Positions 1 through 5,648 are shown, counted from the stretch's first letter. The stretch: DNA of 7,079 nt from an uncultured Erysipelotrichaceae bacterium (GCA_902795525.1 CADBLN010000009.1:1-7079), one strand, 5' to 3'. Numbers and translations are program-made. Notes: generated by a model from the sequence alone, not told the origin.

Positions 1-480
1 CAACTCAGCTAGTTTCATCCCTGCTACAACACCAGAAACATAGCGGGATTGATATACACGAGTAAAGGCATTTGAAAAGTTTGGCAGACCACTAATTGCA
101 GCGGTATCACCAGTAGCAGCAACAAAAGCAACATCTGGATACTCTTTAGCTGCTTCCTGCATATAAGACTGATGCCCATAGCTATTTGAAAATACTGCTG
201 TACAACCATTTTCAACTAAATCTACTGCGGCATCATAGCACGCTTGAGTTTCGCCAATAGTATACTTCCATACTAATTGATCATCACTGATGCCATTAGC
301 TTTTGCGGCTTCTTTAATACCTTCAATATGCGCATAAGTATAGCCTTCATTTTCGTCCCCAACTAAAATAAGGCCGATTTTTAGTTTTGGTGTTTCATTT
401 CCACCTTGACTTGATGAACAACCTGCTAAACTAACCACAATCAGCATGGTTGTCACTAATAGAGAAAGAATTTTTTTCAT
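1..480 (-). CDS. BMP-family ABC transporter substrate-binding lipoprotein (3' end cut by window)
   Basis: The first 160 codons are present; the gene runs off the left edge. The N-terminus is a lipoprotein signal peptide: MKK, a hydrophobic stretch, then the lipobox LAGC with the lipidated cysteine at residue 21 and a Ser/Gly-rich linker. The mature part begins KIGLILVGDENEGY and continues with an alternating alpha/beta pattern (for example AVFSNSYGHQ and AFVAATGD), ending in FTRVYQSRYVSGVVAGMKL. This is typical of the basic membrane protein (BMP/Med/PnrA, PF02608) family, whose studied members bind purine nucleosides outside the membrane for an ABC importer. The start is supported by GGGAGG a few bases upstream. 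It lies 86 bases downstream of xpt on the same strand, which favours a role in nucleoside or purine uptake. The ligand is inferred, not shown; permease and ATPase genes would be expected further left. Confidence 0.88.
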   Translation of the reverse strand, partial: MKKILSLLVTTMLIVVSLAGCSSSQGGNETPKLKIGLILVGDENEGYTYAHIEGIKEAAKANGISDDQLVWKYTIGETQACYDAAVDLVENGCTAVFSNSYGHQSYMQEAAKEYPDVAFVAATGDTAAISGLPNFSNAFTRVYQSRYVSGVVAGMKLAEL

Positions 481-509
481 AAGTACCTCCCATTTCCTTC
501 TTATAACTA

Positions 510-524
510 AAGAACTGTGTTCTT
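510..524. promoter_or_regulatory. 15-bp inverted repeat between xpt and the BMP lipoprotein gene (possible operator)
   Basis: AAGAAC, three spacer bases, then GTTCTT form a perfect dyad in the 86-base gap upstream of the lipoprotein gene. On the minus strand it is followed by TATAAG (500-505), which could act as a weak -10, although no good -35 is visible. A dyad here could be a repressor site or a small hairpin in a read-through mRNA. It does not match the PurR boxes I know, and the function is unknown. Confidence 0.3.
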
Positions 525-537
525 AATTACCAAAACA

Positions 538-560
538 GAAAAGGAATCGAATTCCGCTTT
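538..560 (-). terminator. weak hairpin after xpt, possible attenuating terminator
   Basis: Just past the xpt stop, the minus strand has an A tract, GGAAT, a 3-base loop TCG, ATTCC and then TTTT. The five-pair stem can be lengthened by pairing the A and T tracts across a GC bulge. It is weak and T-rich on both sides, so it would at most reduce transcription into the lipoprotein gene. Confidence 0.3.
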
Positions 561-566
561 TTCCCC

Positions 567-1139
567 TTAACAGAACTCAATTCCTTCTTCACTCATTTTC
601 ATAATGCGTACCAAAGACTCTATGCGTACTCCTTGTGCTCTTAACTCCTTGCCCCCTTTTTGGTAAGCCTTTTCGATTACAATCCCGCAGCCCACTAATT
701 GGCAGCCTGCTTGAGACACAATTGAGATTAATGCTCCCAAAGCTTCTCCTTGGGCTAAAAAATCATCCAAGATGAGAACCTTGTCTGTTGGCTTTAGATA
801 TTGTTTAGCGACACTCACCACAAAATCCTGATTCCTCGTATATGAGTGAACAGAGCTGTGATAGCTTTGTTCAGACATGTTATTAGCTGTACCTTTCTTC
901 GCAAACACCACAGGAGCAAAATTAAAAAATTGTGAGGTTGCAAAACTAACCGCTATTCCACTAGCTTCAATTGTTAGTATCTTTGTAACATCACAATCTT
1001 CAAACCTTTTTTTAAACTCTGCACCAATCTGATGCATGAAAGCAGTATCGATTTGGTGGTTAAGAAAACTGTCTACTTTGAGCACATCTTTCTGCAAGAT
1101 GACCCCGTCCTTAATGATGCGATTCTTTAAAGCATCCAT
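567..1139 (-). CDS. xpt: xanthine phosphoribosyltransferase
   Basis: This 190-residue protein is close in length and sequence to Bacillus Xpt (about 194 aa). It transfers phosphoribose from PRPP to xanthine, giving XMP in cytoplasmic purine salvage. Shared landmarks are the N-terminal LKVDSFLNHQID (residues about 20-31), KILTIEASGIA (53-63), PVVFAKK (76-82) and the PRPP-binding loop VLILDDFLAQGEAL (121-134), followed by SQAGCQLVGCGIVIEKAYQ. Two acidic residues and the small-residue turn of the PRPP loop are intact. The start ATG is preceded by GGAGGA with good spacing, and a sigma-A promoter lies about 30 bases further upstream. The short leader has none of the conserved purine-riboswitch core that often precedes xpt in Bacillus. 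The gene is followed on the same strand by a BMP-type lipoprotein gene, consistent with a purine salvage and uptake unit. Confidence 0.95.
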   Translation of the reverse strand: MDALKNRIIKDGVILQKDVLKVDSFLNHQIDTAFMHQIGAEFKKRFEDCDVTKILTIEASGIAVSFATSQFFNFAPVVFAKKGTANNMSEQSYHSSVHSYTRNQDFVVSVAKQYLKPTDKVLILDDFLAQGEALGALISIVSQAGCQLVGCGIVIEKAYQKGGKELRAQGVRIESLVRIMKMSEEGIEFC

Positions 1140-1146
1140 GGCAGTT

Positions 1147-1152
1147 TCCTCC
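1147..1152 (-). promoter_or_regulatory. ribosome binding site of xpt
   Basis: On the minus strand GGAGGA lies seven bases before the xpt ATG, fixing that start rather than one further inside. Confidence 0.8.
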
Positions 1153-1169
1153 GAAAAAAATATACTCCA

Positions 1170-1198
1170 ATTATCTTATAAGCCAAATACAATTGCAA
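1170..1198 (-). promoter_or_regulatory. sigma-A promoter of xpt
   Basis: On the minus strand TTGCAA (1193-1198), a 17-base spacer and GATAAT (1170-1175) give a good vegetative promoter. An A/T-rich tract directly upstream (about 1199-1235) resembles an UP element. Predicted initiation near 1163 leaves a leader of only about 24 bases, too short for a riboswitch. manA ends at 1248 without an obvious terminator, so read-through from manA could also reach xpt. Confidence 0.72.
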
Positions 1199-1247
1199 GT
1201 ATATTTTTATCTTTTTTTCAAAATTTAATTTCTATATTTACGTAAAC

Positions 1248-2192
1248 TTAATTCTTCCTGTTTGAATAGCTAATCATCAATCTTCCTTCACCTCTAATTG
1301 TCAACTTAGAACAATTAGCTGGAACAAATACTGATTCGGTGTATTTCAATTCATTCTTCTCATTTTCACATTCTATTTCCAGGTCATTCTTTACTGCTGT
1401 AATGATGAAGAAGGTGTGACCATTTGGGGTTAAATTATATTCATTAACGACATCAACCAAGTTAACATAATACTCATTACATCTTTCTACTTGCATGATG
1501 GTAGTAGCATCTTTTTTTGCCAATGAGAAATGTTTTATGTTAGGCTGGTTTTCAAAGTGAGCAACATCAAAGGATTTTTCGATATGCAATGGTCTTTCAT
1601 TGCCATTAGCGTCCTTTCGATGGTAATCAAAGAAACGATATGTTGTATCACTGTTAGTGCCGACTTCTGCACACATTATTCCTTTTCCTAACGCATGTAA
1701 AGTTCCATAAGGTATTTTAATATAGTCTCCTTCACGAACAGGAATCTCTCTTACCAAATCCATCAGCCTATCTTCTTCAATTGCCTGACGCACTTCATCG
1801 GGGTCACAAGTTTTAACACCTGCAACAATGGAAGCCCCTTCCTGAGCTTCAATCACATACCATGATTCTGTTTTTCCTAAATCATTATCATGTTCTAAAG
1901 CATAATCATCATTTGGATGAACCTGGATAGATAAAGCTTCATCCGCATTCAAAATACACATTCTTAAAGCTTGATTTAAAGTCTTATCCCCCAACATTTC
2001 AGGATGTTCAGTAACAACATTAATTAATAATTGCCCATCGAATTCACCACCATCAATTGTCAATGGGGCACTATGGTGAAACCCTACATCCCAACTCAAA
2101 CCAGCTTTTTCCTGTTGTTCTCTAATTTGAGCAAGTCTTTCTCCAGCCCAAATGGTTTTGTCATAACGTGTCTTACATTTAATTGGTTTCAT
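1248..2192 (-). CDS. manA: mannose-6-phosphate isomerase, class I (type I PMI cupin)
   Basis: The 314-residue product interconverts mannose-6-phosphate and fructose-6-phosphate in the cytoplasm, linking mannose use to glycolysis and GDP-mannose supply. Length matches the short Bacillota form (about 315 aa). Zinc ligands typical of the family are visible: Q90 and H92 in SIQVHPNDDYA, E109 in GKTESW, and H166 in YGTLHALGKG. The signature SDTTYRFFDYHR carries the probable catalytic Arg (about R186). The C-terminal third is the second cupin-like region. The usual N-terminal WGG and GExW motifs read WAG and GLSW here, so the N-terminal part is divergent. I chose the ATG at 2190-2192 because GGGAG sits eight bases upstream; a TTG five codons earlier overlaps that ribosome site. 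It has its own promoter, divergent from the HIT gene. An operon link to xpt is possible but metabolically unrelated. Confidence 0.93.
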   Translation of the reverse strand: MKPIKCKTRYDKTIWAGERLAQIREQQEKAGLSWDVGFHHSAPLTIDGGEFDGQLLINVVTEHPEMLGDKTLNQALRMCILNADEALSIQVHPNDDYALEHDNDLGKTESWYVIEAQEGASIVAGVKTCDPDEVRQAIEEDRLMDLVREIPVREGDYIKIPYGTLHALGKGIMCAEVGTNSDTTYRFFDYHRKDANGNERPLHIEKSFDVAHFENQPNIKHFSLAKKDATTIMQVERCNEYYVNLVDVVNEYNLTPNGHTFFIITAVKNDLEIECENEKNELKYTESVFVPANCSKLTIRGEGRLMISYSNRKN

Positions 2193-2200
2193 GAATACAT

Positions 2201-2205
2201 CTCCC
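2201..2205 (-). promoter_or_regulatory. ribosome binding site deciding the manA start
   Basis: On the minus strand GGGAG stands eight bases before the ATG of MKPIKCK. The in-frame TTG upstream (at 2205-2207) overlaps this site and has no ribosome site of its own, so the shorter protein is preferred. Confidence 0.75.
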
Positions 2206-2211
2206 AAATCA

Positions 2212-2240
2212 ATTTTATGACATCACTTTTTTTGTTGCAA
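2212..2240 (-). promoter_or_regulatory. sigma-A promoter of manA
   Basis: On the minus strand TTGCAA (2235-2240), a 17-base spacer containing an A7 run, then TAAAAT (2212-2217). Start would be near 2205, giving a very short leader. The -35 hexamer is shared with the opposite-facing HIT promoter. Confidence 0.68.
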
Positions 2241-2263
2241 GTTAACACATTAAATAAGATAAT
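2235..2263 (+). promoter_or_regulatory. sigma-A promoter of the HIT gene
   Basis: On the plus strand TTGCAA (2235-2240), a 17-base spacer and GATAAT (2258-2263), followed by AAGGAGA at 2272-2278 and the ATG at 2289. TTGCAA is its own reverse complement, so the same six base pairs also serve as -35 for manA on the other strand. Confidence 0.68.
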
Positions 2264-2288
2264 TAGCTTACAAGGAGATTAATAATTT

Positions 2289-2684
2289 ATGTGTGTTTTT
2301 TGTAATATAATTGAGGGCACTATCCCAAGTTATAAAGTTTATGAAGATAATGACATCATCGCAATTTTAGATATTTCACAACTGACTAAAGGACACACTT
2401 TAGTTATTCCTAAAAGACATTTTACAAGCATCTATGATTGTGATGAAGAAACCCTCCAAAAACTAATTGTCGTAGTGCAAAAACTTGCAATTAAGATAAG
2501 CGAGAAATTAGAGGCAAAAGGTTGCAACATCTTAAACAATAATAACCCTGAAGCTGAACAATCAGTTGACCATTTACACTTCCACATCATTCCAAGATAT
2601 GGCGATGAAGATTGTCAGTTATCAGCTTTCAAACCAACTCATCCAGAATACGATCTAGCAGAAGTATTAAATCAATTAAAATAG
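2289..2684 (+). CDS. HIT-family nucleotide hydrolase (HinT-like)
   Basis: This 131-residue protein belongs to the histidine triad family, cytoplasmic dimers that hydrolyse nucleoside phosphoramidates, dinucleoside polyphosphates or similar AMP-linked compounds. The signature HLHFHIIP (His95, His97, His99) holds the active-site triad, and the family's SxxH approach region reads QSVDHLHFH. The N-terminal CxxC (C2 and C5), with H44 in PKRHF and H95, fits the zinc site seen in many Bacillota HIT proteins. The helix GHTLVIPKRH (35-44) and length are normal. The glycine-rich loop before the triad is unusual: it reads NNNNPEAEQ instead of the common N-G-x-x-A-G-Q. The start ATG is preceded by AAGGAGA, with slightly long spacing of about 11 bases. 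It is transcribed alone, divergent from manA and convergent with the DUF4097 gene. The exact substrate cannot be named. Confidence 0.92.
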   Translation: MCVFCNIIEGTIPSYKVYEDNDIIAILDISQLTKGHTLVIPKRHFTSIYDCDEETLQKLIVVVQKLAIKISEKLEAKGCNILNNNNPEAEQSVDHLHFHIIPRYGDEDCQLSAFKPTHPEYDLAEVLNQLK

Positions 2685-2707
2685 GCAGGAGAATTAATTC
2701 TCCTGCC
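2684..2707. terminator. bidirectional terminator, 24-bp perfect palindrome between convergent genes
   Basis: The arm GGCAGGAGAATT is followed immediately by its exact reverse complement, giving a 12-pair dyad that in RNA forms a GC-rich stem of about 10 pairs with a small AT loop. Read leftward, the stem is followed by TATTTTAATTT, a good U-rich tail for the DUF4097 mRNA. Read rightward, the tail (CTTCATTTG) is poorer. The first base is the last base of the HIT stop codon, and the stop of the DUF4097 gene lies in the loop, so one arm is also coding sequence. Confidence 0.85.
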
Positions 2708-3527
2708 CTTCATTTGTAGTTTCGCTAGCCTCAACACTGTTTAAGTTAATCGTATTCCTTATTCCGTTGATGCTAATTCGTTTAGAACTGTTGTTGTCTA
2801 CCTTTAAATAGTTTATGACATTATCGATACCTTCAACCTGTTGGTGAATCCTTTCAGAATTAACCCACAAGTTACCATAACTATCTGCTACATCTAAATT
2901 GTAATTATTTAGTGAATCAAGAATACTGATAGTCGCGTTTCCAGTAACTTGGCCAACGCTTAAATCATCAAACCAGCTATTTCTCAACACAACATTTCCA
3001 TAATTGCTAACTAGGGAAAGCTTGTTCACATTAATATAATTCACATCACAGTTTCCATTAATGCTATTGAAATGAAAACTATTTAAAGTAATATCACTAG
3101 CTATAACTGGACCATCAACTGTCGTCACATTAGCGTTAAATGTAGTGTTTTCTGGAATATACACAGTAATTGTGTCTATTTTTCTTTTACTTTGATAGAA
3201 CAGATTATCTAAGTCTTCACTGCGCTCAACCATTTTTAAAACTATTGAGTTACCATTTGCTGTATATTGAATACTATTATCACTCTTTTGAAAATATGTT
3301 AATTTCACTTTATCATCAGTACTTGGTAAGAAAACAACTTTATGATCAACGCATTCAATACTAAGGCTATTCACATGCTTTGAATCAGCTTCTTGGAACA
3401 CTTCAATATAAGAAGCAGACTTATTTGCACTAGGTTGATAGAAAACAAAATAACCTACCCATACAGCTAGGATGATTATAGCTAAAGATATTAGAATATA
3501 AGCTAACCAATTATGCTTCTTTTCCAT
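2694..3527 (-). CDS. membrane-anchored DUF4097-type (LiaG-like) beta-repeat protein
   Basis: The 277-residue protein starts MEKKHNW and has one membrane segment at about residues 8-30, so the rest should lie outside the cell. The outer part has short repeating beta-strand units with alternating hydrophobic residues and Asn/Gly turns: VYIPENTTFNANVTTVDGPV, then SFHFNSINGNCDV, LSLVSNYGNVVL, LSVGQVTGNATI and LDVADSYGNLWV. This pattern is the hallmark of DUF4097 putative adhesin domains, including LiaG of Bacillus cell-envelope stress operons. The start is chosen at 3525-3527 because GGTGA lies just upstream and the membrane segment follows; a longer reading frame continues 38 codons upstream through the promoter region. 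The gene stands alone between convergent HIT and divergent groES. It has no sensor kinase or PspC neighbour here, and its function is unknown. Family assignment comes from the pattern, not from a search. Confidence 0.72.
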   Translation of the reverse strand: MEKKHNWLAYILISLAIIILAVWVGYFVFYQPSANKSASYIEVFQEADSKHVNSLSIECVDHKVVFLPSTDDKVKLTYFQKSDNSIQYTANGNSIVLKMVERSEDLDNLFYQSKRKIDTITVYIPENTTFNANVTTVDGPVIASDITLNSFHFNSINGNCDVNYINVNKLSLVSNYGNVVLRNSWFDDLSVGQVTGNATISILDSLNNYNLDVADSYGNLWVNSERIHQQVEGIDNVINYLKVDNNSSKRISINGIRNTINLNSVEASETTNEGQEN

Positions 3528-3542
3528 CTTCTCACCATTAAA

Positions 3543-3551
3543 ATTATACCA
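3543..3551 (-). promoter_or_regulatory. extended -10 promoter of the DUF4097 gene
   Basis: On the minus strand a perfect TATAAT (3543-3548) is preceded by TG one base upstream (TGGTATAAT), an extended -10. No convincing -35 is seen 16-18 bases further up. Start near 3536 would leave a leader of only about 9 bases before the ATG, carrying the GGTGA ribosome site. Confidence 0.55.
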
Positions 3552-3597
3552 TGATTGAACCTTTAAATTGAAATATAGTTGTTTAATCGCTAATCTC

Positions 3598-3625
3598 TTG
3601 ACAAGCTTTTTCGATAAACTATAAT
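3598..3625 (+). promoter_or_regulatory. consensus sigma-A promoter of groES-groEL
   Basis: TTGACA (3598-3603), a 16-base spacer and TATAAT (3620-3625) match the vegetative consensus at all twelve positions. Initiation near 3632 places the CIRCE element at the very start of the transcript, as expected for a HrcA-repressed operon. Confidence 0.88.
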
Positions 3626-3634
3626 TATATATGG

Positions 3635-3661
3635 TTAGCACTCAAAGGTTGAAAGTGCTAA
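3635..3661 (+). promoter_or_regulatory. CIRCE operator (HrcA binding site)
   Basis: TTAGCACTC, nine spacer bases, then AAGTGCTAA. The known CIRCE consensus is TTAGCACTC-N9-GAGTGCTAA, so the left arm is perfect and the right arm differs at one base (A for the first G). It lies between the promoter and the groES ribosome site. By established knowledge HrcA binds here as a dimer and is released under heat or unfolded-protein stress. Confidence 0.95.
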
Positions 3662-3668
3662 AGGAGGG
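3661..3668 (+). promoter_or_regulatory. ribosome binding site deciding the groES start
   Basis: AAGGAGGG lies four bases before the ATG at 3673. The upstream in-frame ATG at 3631 falls at the predicted transcription start and inside the CIRCE region, so it cannot be the real start. Confidence 0.88.
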
Positions 3669-3672
3669 CTTT

Positions 3673-3954
3673 ATGATTAAACCATTGAATAGTAACGTTC
3701 TATTAAAAAAAGAAGTAATTGAAAATGTAACCAACAGTGGCATTATTTTATCAACAAGTGAAAGTCAAGAAGACAACGTTGGTGTTGTAATTGCTGTTGG
3801 ACCAGGAAAAGTTGTTGATGGAAAAAAAGTTGCAATGACAGTTAAAGAAAACGATAAGGTTATCTTTGATAAATATGCAACCACAACAATTAAATACAAA
3901 GATGAAGAATATTTATTGATTGAAGAGTCAAAGATTCTTGCTGTTGTTGAATAG
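3673..3954 (+). CDS. groES: co-chaperonin GroES (Hsp10)
   Basis: The 93-residue protein has the normal GroES length (about 94-97 aa). It forms the heptameric lid of the GroEL folding chamber in the cytoplasm. Visible landmarks are the N-terminal strand IKPLNSNVLLKK, the mobile loop around residues 16-32 with the GroEL-contacting tripeptide IIL in NSGIILSTS, VGVVIAVGPGKV, the roof-loop region DGKKVAMTV, KENDKVIFDKY, and the end EEYLLIEESKILAVVE. The usual PLGDRV and TAGGI are replaced by PLNSNV and TNSGI, so the protein is somewhat divergent. It begins just after CIRCE, with a strong ribosome site. Its TAG stop overlaps the AGGAGG of groEL, so the two genes form one operon with 12 bases between them and probably coupled translation. 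Confidence 0.96.
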   Translation: MIKPLNSNVLLKKEVIENVTNSGIILSTSESQEDNVGVVIAVGPGKVVDGKKVAMTVKENDKVIFDKYATTTIKYKDEEYLLIEESKILAVVE

Positions 3955-3966
3955 GAGGAACAAATT

Positions 3967-5604
3967 ATGGCAAAAGAAGTAAAGTATTCAAAAGATGTAA
4001 GAACAAAAATGTTAACCGGTGTTGATACTTTAGCTAATACTGTAAAAGTTACACTAGGACCTAAAGGACGCAACGTGGTTTTAGAAAGAAGTTATGGGTC
4101 ACCATTAATCACTAATGATGGTGTCACAATCGCTAAAGAAATAGAACCTGAAGATAAATATGAAAACATGGGCGCTAAATTAGTTTATGAAGTTGCCAAT
4201 AAGACTAACGATGTTGCTGGTGATGGAACAACTACTGCTACCCTACTTGCACAAGCAATTATGCATGGTGGTATCGATTGTGTTGAAAAAGGCAGCAATC
4301 CAGTTTTGTTGAAATCTGGAATGGAAAAAGCTGCGAAGTTGATTGCCGAAAAGCTTCTAGAGCAGACAAAACATGTTTCTACTTCAAAGGATATTGCTCA
4401 AGTAGCATCTATCTCAAGCGCATCTGATGAAATCGGCGATTACATTGCCAAGGCAATGAAAGTAGTTGGTAACGATGGGGTTATCACTGTTGATGAATCA
4501 AATGGTTTTGAAACTGAATTAGAAATCGTTGAAGGCATGGAATATGACAAGGGTTATATGTCACCATACTTCGCAAGTGATAGAGAAAAAATGCAATCAG
4601 AACTTGAAAACCCTTATATTCTAACAACTGACCAAAAGATTAGTTCTATTCAGGACATTCTTCCATTGTTAGAAAAAATAGTTCAAGCAAACAAACCATT
4701 ATTGATTATTGCTGAAGATATTGATAATGAAGTATTAACAACTTTAATTCTTAATAAGTTACGTGGAGCCTTCAATGTTGTCCCTACAAAAGCACCAAGC
4801 TTTGGTGACTCCCAAAAAGCAATGCTCGAGGACATCGCCATTGTTACTGGAGGAAAGTTTATAGCTAAAGATTTAGCTATGGATTTAAAAGAAGTAGAAT
4901 TAGAAGATTTAGGAACAGCTAATAAAGTTGTTGTTAAAAAGGATTCTACTACAATCGTTCGTGGTAATGGTAATGCTCAAGTCATTAAAGATAGAGTTGC
5001 AGAGCTAAAAGGACAAATTGAAAAGAGTAATTCAGAATATGACAAAAAACGTTTGAATGAACGTCTAGCTAAGCTTACAAGTGGTGTTGCAATCATCAAA
5101 GTAGGTGGCGCAACAGAAAGCGAAATGAAAGAGAAAAAGCTAAGAATTGAAGACGCTTTAAACGCCACAAAAGCCGCAATCAGTGAAGGTATCATTTTAG
5201 GTGGTGGTGCTGCACTGGCAAACATTTATAAGGATTGTAAAGATATCCTTAAAGGTGAAAATGTCGATGAGCAAAAAGGTATCAATGTAGTCTTTGAAGC
5301 TATCCTGTTGCCTTTATATCAAATTGCTGAAAACGCTGGATATGATGGTAATGAAATTGTGAAAGAACAATTAACTAAAAAGGCCAATGTCGGTTTTGAT
5401 GCTAAAAAAGGTGAATGGGTAGACATGTACAAAGCCGGTATCGTTGACCCTACCAAGGTAACAAGAAGTGCCGTGTTAAATGCAACATCAATTGCTTCGC
5501 TGTTTGTAACTACTGAAGCTGGTGTTGTAGCTAAGGAAGACCCTAATGCTGGCATCGCAAATGCCTTATCAGGATTAGCCGGTGGCGGACAAGGTATGTA
5601 TTAA
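3967..5604 (+). CDS. groEL: chaperonin GroEL (Hsp60)
   Basis: The 545-residue ATP-dependent chaperonin subunit forms double heptameric rings that refold proteins with GroES. Equatorial nucleotide-binding motifs are intact: TLGPKGRN (29-36), NDGVTIAKEI (50-59) and the P-loop-like GDGTTTAT (85-92) with metal-binding D86. The ATP-hydrolysis aspartate (equivalent to E. coli D398) is D396 in RIEDALNATKAA. The apical domain (about 190-370) keeps KGYMSPYF, KPLLIIAED and LNKLRGAFNVV. Odd points are APSFGD instead of the near-universal APGFGD (S278), GIILGGG with Leu411 where Pro, Ala or Val is usual, and a C-terminus LAGGGQGMY with no GGM repeats. These divergences recall chaperonins of Erysipelotrichia and Mollicutes. 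AGGAGG precedes the ATG, and a terminator follows the stop directly. Confidence 0.98.
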   Translation: MAKEVKYSKDVRTKMLTGVDTLANTVKVTLGPKGRNVVLERSYGSPLITNDGVTIAKEIEPEDKYENMGAKLVYEVANKTNDVAGDGTTTATLLAQAIMHGGIDCVEKGSNPVLLKSGMEKAAKLIAEKLLEQTKHVSTSKDIAQVASISSASDEIGDYIAKAMKVVGNDGVITVDESNGFETELEIVEGMEYDKGYMSPYFASDREKMQSELENPYILTTDQKISSIQDILPLLEKIVQANKPLLIIAEDIDNEVLTTLILNKLRGAFNVVPTKAPSFGDSQKAMLEDIAIVTGGKFIAKDLAMDLKEVELEDLGTANKVVVKKDSTTIVRGNGNAQVIKDRVAELKGQIEKSNSEYDKKRLNERLAKLTSGVAIIKVGGATESEMKEKKLRIEDALNATKAAISEGIILGGGAALANIYKDCKDILKGENVDEQKGINVVFEAILLPLYQIAENAGYDGNEIVKEQLTKKANVGFDAKKGEWVDMYKAGIVDPTKVTRSAVLNATSIASLFVTTEAGVVAKEDPNAGIANALSGLAGGGQGMY

Positions 5605-5613
5605 TGAACTTTA

Positions 5614-5638
5614 GGGAAGTTAACTTCCCTTTTGTTTT
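5614..5638 (+). terminator. intrinsic terminator of groES-groEL
   Basis: GGGAAGTT followed directly by its exact reverse complement AACTTCCC, then TTTTGTTTT. In RNA this is a six-pair GC-containing stem with a UUAA loop and a U tail, nine bases past the groEL stop. It separates the chaperonin operon from the sigma-factor operon. Confidence 0.9.
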
Positions 5639-5648
5639 GCTTAAAATA

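Noticed and set aside
24..215. Open frame inside the BMP lipoprotein gene in another frame
   Set aside because: The overlapping lipoprotein has a signal peptide, ribosome site and family features; this frame has none.
1140..1247. Guanine/purine riboswitch expected before xpt
   Set aside because: The gap has none of the conserved core segments and is mostly A/T-rich promoter sequence; the promoter leaves too little leader.
1238..1247. Short palindrome TTTACGTAAA after manA as a terminator
   Set aside because: It has only five A/T-rich pairs with no loop and no clear U tail.
2031..2282. Rightward open frame across the manA start and the divergent promoters
   Set aside because: It is antisense to manA and runs through both promoters; it has no ribosome site or recognisable protein features.
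3528..3641. 38-codon upstream extension of the DUF4097 gene
   Set aside because: It would place the reading frame through the extended -10 promoter and overlap the groES promoter; the ATG at 3527 directly precedes the membrane segment.
3631..3672. Longer groES reading frame from the ATG at 3631
   Set aside because: The extra codons lie in CIRCE and at the transcription start; a strong ribosome site precedes the ATG at 3673, and the family length fits the shorter form.
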